Assembly (NCBI GenBank): GCA_024231855.1
Contig: JAAEQD010000123.1
Span: 1-34,392, forward strand
Reading direction: 5' to 3'
Source: Candidatus Zixiibacteriota bacterium
GTDB lineage: Bacteria > Zixibacteria > MSB-5A5 > UBA10806 > 4484-95
Length of the DNA: 34,392 nt
Shown in pieces: positions 1 through 8,296 of the stretch (positions are counted from its first letter, which is position 1; every line of letters starts with the position of its first letter). Both the position numbers and the translations under genes were made by a program. The notes below the pieces were generated by a model. It did not search any database and was not told where the DNA came from. It was given only the letters and a program-made list of their open reading frames with translations.

Positions 1-368
1 AAGGTAAAGTGCTATTACGTTCATATATGCTCAAGCCTACTACCTGGCAGATATGGGCGGCACGTGAAACGGCCCCGGACTTCAAGAGTAAGAAGTTTAA
101 CAGGCTGTCAGACTTCCCGGCATTGACTGCAATCGATGAAGGCGATCCGATCACCTATACAAGCGTATCCGGCAGCAAAGAAACCGCTACACTGAAAGAG
201 TACAAAGCCGGCATCAAATTTACCAAGCAGGCTATGATCAACGATGAAATGCAGGCCGGCAATCATCAGGTAATATGGGATGCCGAGGATTTTTCATCGG
301 GGATGTATTTCTATAAAATCCAGGCCGGTAAATACAGCGAATCAAGGAAGATGCTGTTAGTGAAATAG
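1..368 (+). pseudogene. Chimeric partial ORF: phage major-capsid-like segment fused to the end of a C-terminal sorting domain
   Basis: The frame is open from the left edge, so the gene starts outside the window. Up to about nt 245 the protein has the pattern of Mu gpT-like or related phage major head proteins: a Trp-rich start (TTWQIWAARE), then DFKSKKFNRLSDFPALTAI, an EGDPITYTS segment, and GIKFTKQAMINDEM, which matches the family's 'ITRQAIINDDL' block. From about nt 250 the frame continues as AGNHQVIWDAEDFSSGMYFY and ends in KMLLVK. This is the last ~37 residues of the sorting domain seen intact at the end of the next gene. The NYPNPFN half of that domain is missing and most of the capsid fold is cut off. 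A working capsid or secreted protein is therefore unlikely. It may be a decayed prophage fragment joined by recombination, or an assembly chimera. The family resemblance is by eye. Confidence 0.6.
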
Positions 369-494
369 CAATCACGCGAATCTCGCGAACCGCCCTTGAA
401 TATTAATTTTCTACTTGAAAAATATATTCATATTCAAACATCTTTATATCAAAAATCCGCTTCCTGGAATCATTGCTTTCATAGCAACCTTTGC

Positions 495-522
495 TTGACA
501 ATTTAATGTTTAGCGTTATATT
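495..522 (+). promoter_or_regulatory. Predicted housekeeping promoter of the 721-aa secreted protein gene
   Basis: TTGACA (495-500) and TATATT (517-522) are separated by 16 bp. The expected transcription start near 529 gives a leader of about 70 nt. A GGGAG ribosome-binding site lies 6-7 nt before the ATG at 602. The same -35/16 bp/-10 arrangement recurs elsewhere in the window. Confidence 0.6.
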
Positions 523-601
523 ATTGACGAGGCATACACATTTTACATTTTGAACAGCCAAACGCCTTAATAATTCAACAACATATTAATGGGAGAAAGC
601 A

Positions 602-2767
602 ATGACTAATTTTGCGAAGACAGTGTTCACGTTTCTAATAGCATTAGTAGCGCCCGCTATACTATTCGCGCAAACCGGCGGCTGGATTGAATATCCCTAT
701 ACCCCGTTCGGAACGGGATCAATGATACATGGAATCGGGGATAACTGCCTGGGGGTAACCTATCAGAATGCCGATAAAATCTTATTTTTCGATATCAATA
801 CGGCGCTCTGGACAGAGCTGGAATTCAATTCCGTTCAGCATTTTAATGCCATACTGGCTGAGGGCAACCTTGCTTTCGCCTTTTCAGATACTTTCATAGT
901 CGCTTTCAACGCGGCGACAGCTAACTGGGACACGCTTCGATATGAGGGAGAACCGTTAAGCGTCACCGGTTACGAAATACGACTGAGCTATCAATGCGGC
1001 GCCAACCTGGCGATGTTTGTCACCGATGAGAAAATGTACATATTCGATGTCGCGATAGATTCGTGGCAAGAATTTGATTATACGATGCCGGCCGATTATA
1101 TCGGCGACGATCACTTCTGGATTAAAGATAATTATGCCGCCGCGATTCTTACCTGCGATGAGGGCACGCCGCCGACAAATCTCGCCTATAGTTTTATAAC
1201 CCAGAATTATCGCGAAACCGCGCGGGGGATACAATGGTATGAGGACATCTCGGAGATGGATTACGGTTTCGCGGGCAGGTACTATGATGAAGATGATCCT
1301 GAGCGATATTACGCGGGATATTCATCTTTGTCCAACCAGTTCCAGGTTGAAAATTGCGAATCCGATTACACTCTCTACCCTCCAACCGGAACTGTCAACG
1401 AGGACTATGTCGATGAATTTACTGTCTATACGGGCAAAGCACGGAAAGCGGTCCCAGGTGACACCATTATAATTAAACTCTGCGGATATGATACTCGACT
1501 TGGCAATTGGGCGGATTCAACAATTGGTTTAAGTTGGGGCGCTTATGAACCCGCGCTCTGGAAAATCGGCGGCCGTTTCGGTTGTTCTCAATTGAGGAAT
1601 CAGGACAATTCACTTAGGTTGTTCTTTTATTCCGGTATATCCGGCGATATATACTCAATTGATCCGGGTATGCCTTATAACGCCGCTAATTACTGTCATT
1701 TGGGGGGAGTCGTTTATTCTATCAGGGATGAATACAATGCCTGGGGACACAATGTAGAAACCGGCGATAGTTCATCAATACCGATTGTCAGAAACCAACA
1801 CGTAAATTTAATGGCCGGTAGAGAGTTTTGTACTTTCGACCGGATTAATCCTTTAAGTGATACATCGACTGTCTATTTCTATCACGGCCCCACGAATAGC
1901 TGGCAGACTTATGATATTCTCGGTGTGCTGAGAAACTTCGCCGGCGGGGCGAACGTATTCGCTTTTAATGTAATGGAAGGGGATTTAAGCGTTTCGTTTT
2001 ATTCTCCCTATCAAAACGAGATGACCAGAGTAGCTTTCCCGGCCGTTAACCCGTTCCAGGCGGCCAACCATAATATTGCGGTCGGCTATTCTCCCGGTCA
2101 GACGACTATTTTTGATGCCCGCACCGGCGCTATTCATACGAATGGCTGTCAGTTCGACATTGACGGCTTGGGCGATAACGTAGTTATTACGCGTAATCTT
2201 GATAACGGTACTTATTACGGCTACAGCGCGCGATCGGGCCTGGTAACCGAATATCCGGCTGACGGGATATTGTATATCAATGAGGCATTCGACTACATAG
2301 GAGTCGCCAACACCAACGGCCAGATTTTTTACACTTTTAACGCTTTCCATGACACCTGGATCGAAATTGATCCCGTTGGTGATGACGCGTGGGTTTATGT
2401 TGGCGGTAAAACCGCGCTATTGAGAGCGGATGATATACTATACGCGTTCGACCCGGAAGCTCCGCAGACTGATATTGATGATAATACTGTGTCGCCTCTA
2501 CCTCAGTCGTTCAGCCTGGCGCAAAATTATCCGAATCCATTCAACGCCCGGACTATTATCAATTACAACCTGCCGACATCATCTGATGTAACCATCGATA
2601 TTTACGACCTACTGGGCCGGAAAATCACGACGCTGGTTGATAAAAAACAGCAGGCGGGATCCCATCAAGCGGTATGGAACGGTGAAGGTATCTCCTCCGG
2701 CATTTATTTCTATAAAATTCAAGCCGGCGATTTCGTTGAGACAAAGAAGATGCTGTTAGTGAAATAG
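602..2767 (+). CDS. Secreted protein with propeller-like repeats and a type IX-like C-terminal sorting domain
   Basis: This 721-aa protein starts with a clear signal peptide (Met-Thr-Asn-Phe-Ala-Lys, a hydrophobic core, cleavage after LFAQ). Residues ~25-630 are rich in aromatic residues and glycine, with recurring strand-like units of about 50-60 residues ending in W/Y-containing segments. This suggests a beta-propeller, but I recognise no specific family. The last ~90 residues form a sorting domain: QNYPNPFNARTIINYNL, then DIYDLLGRKITTLVD, then the GIYFYKIQAG strand and the terminal KMLLVK. Such domains direct export and surface attachment through type IX-like systems in the FCB group. No catalytic motif is evident, so binding, adhesion or a structural role is a guess. 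The gene has its own promoter and no close partner. Its last 21 bp are identical to the end of the chimeric frame at 348-368. Confidence 0.85.
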   Translation: MTNFAKTVFTFLIALVAPAILFAQTGGWIEYPYTPFGTGSMIHGIGDNCLGVTYQNADKILFFDINTALWTELEFNSVQHFNAILAEGNLAFAFSDTFIVAFNAATANWDTLRYEGEPLSVTGYEIRLSYQCGANLAMFVTDEKMYIFDVAIDSWQEFDYTMPADYIGDDHFWIKDNYAAAILTCDEGTPPTNLAYSFITQNYRETARGIQWYEDISEMDYGFAGRYYDEDDPERYYAGYSSLSNQFQVENCESDYTLYPPTGTVNEDYVDEFTVYTGKARKAVPGDTIIIKLCGYDTRLGNWADSTIGLSWGAYEPALWKIGGRFGCSQLRNQDNSLRLFFYSGISGDIYSIDPGMPYNAANYCHLGGVVYSIRDEYNAWGHNVETGDSSSIPIVRNQHVNLMAGREFCTFDRINPLSDTSTVYFYHGPTNSWQTYDILGVLRNFAGGANVFAFNVMEGDLSVSFYSPYQNEMTRVAFPAVNPFQAANHNIAVGYSPGQTTIFDARTGAIHTNGCQFDIDGLGDNVVITRNLDNGTYYGYSARSGLVTEYPADGILYINEAFDYIGVANTNGQIFYTFNAFHDTWIEIDPVGDDAWVYVGGKTALLRADDILYAFDPEAPQTDIDDNTVSPLPQSFSLAQNYPNPFNARTIINYNLPTSSDVTIDIYDLLGRKITTLVDKKQQAGSHQAVWNGEGISSGIYFYKIQAGDFVETKKMLLVK

Positions 2768-2885
2768 CTTCGACGGCCAACGCTTTATAAGGATTATAAA
2801 CTGAATCGGAAGTCGGCTCGCGCAATCACCCGGCGAAACATTAAGTATATTGAATTGATATGAAGCGGAATATTTTAAAAAGCCA

Positions 2886-3971
2886 TTAACTATTGGTTAA
2901 CTCGAACAATATCGGATTTAATTTAGCATCCAGAGTTTTATTGAAACTATTCCATGACGGGAGAGCTTTGGAGTATTTAAGGTTTGCTTCTCTCATTGAT
3001 CCTCTTAGGTCTTTGTCTTTCATAATTCGCATGATTCCATCGGCCAAACTGGACGCGTTGCCGGGTTGTACCAATAGTCCATTCACTTCGTCAACTATTA
3101 ATTCCGGAATCGCGCTGACATTGGTGGCGACGATCGGTAAACCAAAGTGAATTGCTTCCGCCAAAACAAGACCAAAGCCCTCTGTCAGCGATGGCAAAAC
3201 GAATAAATCTGAAGAGGAATATAATTTCATCAATTGATCTTTTTCCATGAAGCCTAAAAATGATATTTTGCTTTCAAGTCTTTCCTGTTTGATAAATCTG
3301 CAAATATCAGTAAAATACCGATTGTCGAATGAATAGTTACCAACGACATTAATATGGATATTTTCGTTTTTCAAAATTCCGGCGGCTTCAACTAAAAAAG
3401 CCAAACCCTTTCTATATTCGCATTCACCTACAAACAGCAACTCAAAATTACGATCCCCGGACTGGTTTTGGAGAGTTCGGGCCTGGCTTTCATCCGTCGT
3501 AAAGTCGATTCCCGGTTTGGCAATCACTATCGGAGTGGAAGGATCGACGACAGTCTCAACTGTTTTCCTAAGAAATTCACTCAGCACTAAAACAACCGAG
3601 GCATTACGAAGCATGAGTTTTTCGCATTTTCGCGCTATCCATTTAACGATAAACAGATTTGAACGATAATCTTCTCTTTCTCCGAATATTGCTACCATAA
3701 CCTGCTGTTTTCTTAACCTCATAAGATAGACGGCCAGGATAGACCTAAAAGCCGAACTAACATCGACAACCAGAATTTTAGGCTTAGCTTTAAAAATCAG
3801 CAACGCGTTGTATAGCGCGTTATAAAGTGGATTGCACATCTTATTAGTCAATTTGGGTATAATCGATGGAGATACATCACGGTAGTGATCTTTGAGATAT
3901 TTATGTATGCACCGATGGATGATTTCGCCGCCTCTATTTCCGTCGGCAGAATAAGTTAAATACAAAATCAT
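2886..3971 (-). CDS. Family 4 glycosyltransferase (GT-B fold)
   Basis: The frame is open from 4031, but I place the start at the second methionine (MILYLTYSADGNRGGE). It has a GTGAGG ribosome-binding site about 8 nt upstream and begins with the usual first beta strand and Gly-rich loop, giving 361 aa. The C-terminal Rossmann half carries the family 4 signature: LLFVGECEYRKGL (donor-domain start), then LFVLPSLTEGFGLVLAEA, whose Glu-x7-Glu motif contacts the nucleotide-sugar, then GLPIVATNVSAIPELI and NGLLVQPGN. The enzyme would transfer a sugar from a nucleotide donor to a glycan or lipid acceptor at the inner face of the membrane. The substrate cannot be read from sequence. It stands alone on this strand, without the cluster of sugar genes expected in an O-antigen or capsule locus. 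Confidence 0.9.
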   Translation of the reverse strand: MILYLTYSADGNRGGEIIHRCIHKYLKDHYRDVSPSIIPKLTNKMCNPLYNALYNALLIFKAKPKILVVDVSSAFRSILAVYLMRLRKQQVMVAIFGEREDYRSNLFIVKWIARKCEKLMLRNASVVLVLSEFLRKTVETVVDPSTPIVIAKPGIDFTTDESQARTLQNQSGDRNFELLFVGECEYRKGLAFLVEAAGILKNENIHINVVGNYSFDNRYFTDICRFIKQERLESKISFLGFMEKDQLMKLYSSSDLFVLPSLTEGFGLVLAEAIHFGLPIVATNVSAIPELIVDEVNGLLVQPGNASSLADGIMRIMKDKDLRGSMREANLKYSKALPSWNSFNKTLDAKLNPILFELTNS

Positions 3972-4327
3972 AGTAACATCCTCACCCAAGTTATTTACTA
4001 CAATTACAAGGAAATTTGCCCGAGTTCGCAAACTACGATCTCGATTAGTATCATGTTAATCGAATTTTATTCTATCCTACTAAAGCCCGTGAATTAACAA
4101 TAATCAGAAAAATAATCATGAAACATGAAGTATGAAAAACACTCCTGGAGATCATTATTCTAATTCCGCGTAATATAAATTCCTGAAACAAGATAAATAC
4201 TTGTATAAGATCAATTTTTAGTTTAACATGTTATCTCATCCGCTATCGGGATTAAAACTGGCAGGTTTTAAGAAATAATAAGCCCTGCCCATAATATGGC
4301 GGATATTAAAAGGAGAGTGATAATTTC
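3972..4327. other. AT-rich intergenic region between divergent genes
   Basis: This stretch separates the starts of the minus-strand glycosyltransferase and the plus-strand DinB-like gene, so it should hold both promoters. I see no convincing promoter pair, RNA gene or repeat in it. A strong AGGAGAG ribosome-binding site lies at its right end before the ATG at 4328. Confidence 0.5.
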
Positions 4328-4825
4328 ATGGATATCAAACGTCAAACACTGCGACACTTTCTGGCAACGCTGGCTTATCGCGTTCAAAAAGCGTTACGGG
4401 ATGCTCCTGATCCTTTCGCCGAATTCCGGGCAAAGCCGGGAGTTCGAACGCCGCATGAACTCCTATCGCATATGACCGGAGTATTGAGTTACGCCCGGAC
4501 TTTCCTGGCCGGCGGAGAATCTTTCCGCGAGAGAATGCCGACTTTCAGGGAGGAGATAATTCGATTTCACGAGGTTCTTGAAAGTCTCGGTACTCTTTTG
4601 CTTGGAGACAAGCCATTTAATGGTACAACACCGGACAAGATGCTTCAAGGGCCGTTTTCCGATGCCATGACTCATGCCGGGCAATTGGCTTTGCTCAGGC
4701 GACTCTATGGCAGTCCGGTTCCGCCGGAAAACTTCATCATGGCCGCTGTTAATCCCGCTAACCTCGGCCCGGATCAACCCCATCCTGTCTGCCCCGATAA
4801 GGAATGGACAGTGCCTGATCGATAA
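4328..4825 (+). CDS. DinB-like four-helix protein
   Basis: The protein is 165 aa, fully helical in appearance, with no signal peptide. It resembles the DinB/YfiT superfamily, whose members are four-helix bundles binding a divalent metal through three histidines. Candidate ligands are His43/His48 in HELLSHMTGVLSYARTF, His81 in IRFHEVLESL and His116 in AMTHAGQLALLRRLYGSP. The last is the typical 'H-x2-Q-x5-R-x3-G' helix of the family. The AGGAGAG ribosome-binding site fixes the start. Some members are thiol transferases (bacillithiol or mycothiol dependent), but the substrate here is unknown. The gene is isolated; a degenerate repeat follows it. Confidence 0.65.
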   Translation: MDIKRQTLRHFLATLAYRVQKALRDAPDPFAEFRAKPGVRTPHELLSHMTGVLSYARTFLAGGESFRERMPTFREEIIRFHEVLESLGTLLLGDKPFNGTTPDKMLQGPFSDAMTHAGQLALLRRLYGSPVPPENFIMAAVNPANLGPDQPHPVCPDKEWTVPDR

Positions 4826-4877
4826 AAGGCTTTCGAACTGATTAACTACACCTATCGAAGGTACGCTTTCAACATCC

Positions 4878-4987
4878 TATTCCCCCTGCGAGTGGGGTGC
4901 TCGAAGGTTGGTGTGTGCCCCTCGGCTGAATATCAAAACACCTCTAAATCCCCTCTCGATAGTAGACTTACTTGATTGGTATACACC
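4878..4987 (+). repeat. Dispersed GC-rich repeat, degenerate copy A
   Basis: The segment runs from TTCCCCCTGCGAGTGGGGTG through GGTTGGTGTGTG, GAATATCAAAACACCTCTAA and ATCCCCTCTCGATAG to CTTGATTGGTATACACC. It aligns along its length with the left half of copy D (16,548-16,672), but its palindromes are worn: CCCCTCTCGAGAGGGG of copy D appears here as CCCCTCTCGATAGTAG. It probably is an old copy. Confidence 0.75.
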
Positions 4988-5068
4988 AAGCGAAATAGCA
5001 ATCAGATATTTGAAAATTAATTATAAGCAAAAACGCTGGTAATAAATTGACGGCAGTTCGGATCATTT

Positions 5069-6115
5069 TTATCGTACAAACCTACCCGCGCCAAAACCTA
5101 AAATCCAAAAGTCAGATTCGGGTATGCCGTATTTATTCAGGGCTGTTGCCAGGTCCTGTTCATGCGCGTTTATAGTCTGCTCGGGATGTTCGACGAAAGT
5201 ACCGAAATGTATACCGATACTTTGCTTCGAATTCAGCAATTGATGCGCCAGTACGGCATCGTCTGGATTCATATGCTGGTTTCTCATGAACCATCTTGCC
5301 TCATAGCTGCCTACGGGCAATATGGTTAAACGAAAGCTATTATATCTTTCCGCGATAGAATGCAAAAACTGGCCGTAAGCCGTATCGCCGGCGTAATAAA
5401 TCCGGCTGGCCGATCCCTCTATAACATAGCCGCCCCACAATGTCCTGTTATTACCGAATGGATTGCGCCCCGAACTATGCCGGGCCGGTACGAATGTGAA
5501 TTTGACATCGCCGGGATCGACAGTATATTCTTGCCACCAATCAAGTTCAACGACATTTTCGATATTTTCAGATTTTAATATACCGTTCATTCCCAGACCG
5601 GCTAATATTATCGGTTGGAATTTCAACGCGAGTTTTTTCAAGGTCGGTAAATCGAGATGATCATAATGATCATGACTGATTAAGATAATATCTATCTTCG
5701 GTAAATCTTCGAATTTAACGCCGGGAGCTCGAACACGAGGAGTACCTGCCCATGAGAAAGGTCCGGCATAATCCGACCAGATCGGATCGGTTAAAATATT
5801 GAGGCTATCGGTCTGAATTAACGCTGTCGCGTGATTGATATATGTTATCTTGAGCTCTTCATTATTTACGTATTCAACGGGTTTCGGTTGAGGCGGATCG
5901 TCAATCCATTCCGGCCAGTCGACCGTCTCCATCTCCCACAACCATTTAACCATATCTGCAAAAGAATGATCGGACTCTTCCCCGAAAAAACGCTTCCCGT
6001 CGAAATGATCCGATGGCGGGCTACCGTACAGGGCGCCGCTTAGGCGGAAATATACGGCGATAAAGAATATTAGTAGTATGGCGAATATAATCAGAAGATA
6101 TTTTGAAAAAGACAT
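5069..6115 (-). CDS. Membrane-anchored metallo-beta-lactamase-fold hydrolase (UlaG/NAPE-PLD-like)
   Basis: The protein is about 348 aa. Two adjacent ATGs (6118 and 6115) follow AAGGAG; the second has the better 7-nt spacing. An N-terminal hydrophobic segment (residues ~7-24) suggests an anchor or uncleaved signal, so the enzyme domain probably faces the periplasm. The metal site is complete: ISHDHYDHLD (His149, His151, Asp153, His154, counted from the first ATG), then His214 in PARHSSGRNP, Asp245 in YYAGDTAYG and His304 in GIHFGTF. The segment LTDPIWSDYAGPFSWAGTPR before the motif is typical of the branch containing NAPE-phospholipase D and the UlaG lactonases. The substrate is not readable; a lipid phosphodiester is one possibility. 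A promoter lies just upstream. Confidence 0.85.
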   Translation of the reverse strand: MSFSKYLLIIFAILLIFFIAVYFRLSGALYGSPPSDHFDGKRFFGEESDHSFADMVKWLWEMETVDWPEWIDDPPQPKPVEYVNNEELKITYINHATALIQTDSLNILTDPIWSDYAGPFSWAGTPRVRAPGVKFEDLPKIDIILISHDHYDHLDLPTLKKLALKFQPIILAGLGMNGILKSENIENVVELDWWQEYTVDPGDVKFTFVPARHSSGRNPFGNNRTLWGGYVIEGSASRIYYAGDTAYGQFLHSIAERYNSFRLTILPVGSYEARWFMRNQHMNPDDAVLAHQLLNSKQSIGIHFGTFVEHPEQTINAHEQDLATALNKYGIPESDFWILGFGAGRFVR

Positions 6116-6144
6116 CATTATTCTCCTTTATACATTGATAGAAA

Positions 6145-6173
6145 AGAATATCAGTATTTTCGTTGGATGTCAA
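6145..6173 (-). promoter_or_regulatory. Predicted promoter of the metallo-beta-lactamase-fold gene
   Basis: On the minus strand TTGACA (6173-6168) and TATTCT (6150-6145) lie 17 bp apart. The AAGGAG ribosome-binding site and start codons at 6118/6115 follow at once. Confidence 0.5.
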
Positions 6174-6288
6174 CATTTGGGATCGATAAAAAACTAACAG
6201 GGTACGAAAATCTACCGAACGCAAAATTTTTTCTTGAATTATTGATATACTCGTTATATCCGATACTGGTAGTAATGCGGGAGTTGAT

Positions 6289-7419
6289 ATGATTAGTCTG
6301 AACATAATGAAATACATCCGTTTTATTAGTAAGATTTTCAAAATCAGGGGTGAAATCAAGCATAAGTCGGATATGGGTTTCTTTCAATTGGGGAGAGAAT
6401 TATATGAGTTTTTAACCCTGAATAAAATGGAACCGGATGAGTATTATCTTTACCATCTCTATAAGCCGGAATTCTCACGAGAAGATAAAATGAGATTCTT
6501 AAGTAGAAATCAATACTACTTAATCGAGAGCAGGCTGAATCCTCGCAATGAAGTCGGTATTTTGAATAAATTTGTTTTTAACTGCTATGCCAGATCGGTT
6601 GGCTTACCGGTGCCGGAAATGCACGGGGTGTTCGACCCCCATTCAGGATTTACCTCCGATGGCGAACGGCTGCAAACGGCTGAAGACCTGGAGAAATTGT
6701 TTATTGATAACCCATCTATTAGTTACATAATCAAACCAACCGGCAGCAGTCAGGGCAAAGCTATTATCAAATGTAAGGCGGCGGATGATGGCTATGTCCA
6801 TATATTCAGGCATGGCGATATCGCGATCGAAGAATTTTATAATCGCCTGTGCGATAATTTAATCAATGATCCTGATCTAAAAAACGATGTCTATATTATT
6901 GAGAAGACGATAAAACAACATCCCTTTCTCGATAACTACTGCGACACGAGCGCTCAAACAATCAGAATCCTGACATTTAAAACCTCATCCAAAGAGATAG
7001 AAATACTGGCGAGACATTTGAAATTGGCCCGAAAGGGCAGTTACATTGATAATATCGCCCTCTCAGGATTAGGCGCGGGAGTCGATGAAAACGGCGTTTT
7101 GGATTATGCCAGACTTATCACGGAAGATGATATCGTACTATATGAAAATCATCCCGATACGGGTTATCCTGTCAAGGGCGTGACTATACCTTATTTCAGC
7201 GAGGTTATCGAGCTGGCAAAAAAAGCGCAGTCCAGGATGCTTCATTTGCGGCTCGTGGGATGGGATATATTGATAACGGAAAATGGGCCGGTTATCGTTG
7301 AAGGTAACTATGGCTCCGACCATGACAGTATACAATTGGTATCGGGCCGGGGTTTTAATACAGGCAACTTCGCGAAAGAACTGGAAAAACTTTTCAACAA
7401 AACAGATTCAATAAAATAA
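6289..7419 (+). CDS. Sugar-transfer-associated ATP-grasp domain protein
   Basis: The protein is 376 aa and cytosolic, without a signal peptide. The ATG at 6289 is preceded by GGGAG at good spacing. A basic helical N-terminus (to ~70) leads into the ATP-grasp fold: LNPRNEVGILNKFVFNCYAR, a specificity segment GLPVPEMHGVFDPH, the ATP-binding lysine and glycine loop YIIKPTGSSQGKAI, the adenine-lid strand VYIIEKTIKQHPFL, TIRILTFKT, and the metal-binding end GWDILITENGPVIVEGNYG. This matches the 'sugar-transfer associated ATP-grasp' family, found next to glycosyltransferases in polysaccharide loci. The ligase reaction (carboxylate plus amine or thiol, ATP to ADP) is presumed; substrates are unknown. 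Here the only glycosyltransferase is 2.3 kb away on the other strand. Confidence 0.8.
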   Translation: MISLNIMKYIRFISKIFKIRGEIKHKSDMGFFQLGRELYEFLTLNKMEPDEYYLYHLYKPEFSREDKMRFLSRNQYYLIESRLNPRNEVGILNKFVFNCYARSVGLPVPEMHGVFDPHSGFTSDGERLQTAEDLEKLFIDNPSISYIIKPTGSSQGKAIIKCKAADDGYVHIFRHGDIAIEEFYNRLCDNLINDPDLKNDVYIIEKTIKQHPFLDNYCDTSAQTIRILTFKTSSKEIEILARHLKLARKGSYIDNIALSGLGAGVDENGVLDYARLITEDDIVLYENHPDTGYPVKGVTIPYFSEVIELAKKAQSRMLHLRLVGWDILITENGPVIVEGNYGSDHDSIQLVSGRGFNTGNFAKELEKLFNKTDSIK

Positions 7420-7425
7420 GAGTAG

Positions 7426-7460
7426 ATCAGGACCCACGCGGCCCTGATGTTTCATTTTGA
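7426..7460 (+). terminator. Possible intrinsic terminator after the ATP-grasp gene
   Basis: ATCAGG (7426-7431) pairs with CCTGAT (7443-7448) around an 11-nt loop and is followed by the T-rich GTTTCATTTTG. It lies 6 nt past the stop codon. Confidence 0.5.
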
Positions 7461-7542
7461 AGTGTCTTTCAGTAAAATTTTGTCGATAATATAACAATAA
7501 CTATGAAAACTGTAATAATAAAATAAATAAGGAGAACTGAAA

Positions 7543-8178
7543 ACGCGGACAAAATTGATATCAACTGCTTTAGCTTTTTGGCTGGTCGGCATATTCGCCG
7601 GCAATACCCATGGGGATGTCAATATCGGCTTGAAAGCTGATGAGGATGGCATCAGGGAGTTCCATCTGGCCATCGGAGATTTTTATAAGGCTCCTGAGAA
7701 TGAGGTTATCGCCGTCAGGAAACGAGGGATTGATGATGATGAATTGCCAGTGGTCTTCTTTTTGGCCGCCCGAAGCGGTATTTCATCAAAAGCTATAATC
7801 GATCTTCGGTTAGGCGGCAAATCGTGGCTGGATATTTCGCTTCATTACGGTTTCGGTCCGGAGATATATTATATCGATGTCCCGGATGCCGGTCCGCCTT
7901 ATGGCAAAGCATTAGGCCATTATAAAAAGAAGCATAAGTCGGAATGGCATAAAATCAAGCTCCTCGATGTTGATATTGTCAACCTTGTCAATCTCAAATT
8001 TCTCTCCAAACATCACGGCTATACTCCCAGAGAGATAATTAAGATGAGAGCTGCCGGTGAGAGTTTCCATAAGATAAACCGCAGGGTAAAAAAGTCTAAA
8101 GCGGCAAAAAAGAACAAGGCCGCCAGGAAAAAGCCCGCTAAAACAAAACCGCCGGGCAAAAGGAAGGGTAAGGAATAA
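7543..8178 (+). CDS. Secreted basic protein with an internal duplication; apparent ACG start
   Basis: I recognise no family. The best start by context is the ACG at 7543: AGGAG (7530-7534) sits 8 nt before it, and translation then gives a textbook signal peptide, [M]RTKLISTALAFWLVGIFAG. The first permitted start, TTG at 7555, lacks a ribosome-binding site and removes the positive n-region. The mature part has two similar segments: GISSKAIIDLRLGGKSWLDI (about residues 84-105) and GYTPREIIKMRAAGESFHKI (about 164-185), sharing G-x-(S/T)-x3-II-x2-R-x2-G-x-S-x3-I. The last ~28 residues are nearly all Lys, Ala, Pro and Arg, suggesting contact with an acidic polymer such as DNA or polysaccharide. 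About 211 aa from ACG. Either translation starts at ACG, or the start was lost by mutation or base error. Confidence 0.7.
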   Translation, partial: TRTKLISTALAFWLVGIFAGNTHGDVNIGLKADEDGIREFHLAIGDFYKAPENEVIAVRKRGIDDDELPVVFFLAARSGISSKAIIDLRLGGKSWLDISLHYGFGPEIYYIDVPDAGPPYGKALGHYKKKHKSEWHKIKLLDVDIVNLVNLKFLSKHHGYTPREIIKMRAAGESFHKINRRVKKSKAAKKNKAARKKPAKTKPPGKRKGKE

Positions 8179-8236
8179 CAACAATGCGCGTTTAGGTGGC
8201 CTCACCCAACAGCTTCTTTATTTTGTGTAAATACAA

Positions 8237-8262
8237 GTTGTCGGGTCAGGCGACCCGACAAC
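8237..8262. repeat. Perfect 11-bp inverted repeat between convergent genes
   Basis: GTTGTCGGGTC and GACCCGACAAC flank the 4-nt loop AGGC. The hairpin sits between the ends of convergent genes at 8178 and 8297. It lacks a clear T-tract on either side, so it may protect mRNA ends or be a dispersed element. Its CGGGTC/GACCCG core is shared with the terminator at 28,710. Confidence 0.7.
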
Positions 8263-8296
8263 GCGGAGATTCAGATATCAGGCAACAATCTTTATT

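Noticed and set aside
1..368. A resident prophage
   Set aside because: Only one capsid-like fragment is seen. There are no terminase, portal, tail, integrase or lysis genes in the window, although the phage could lie to the left.
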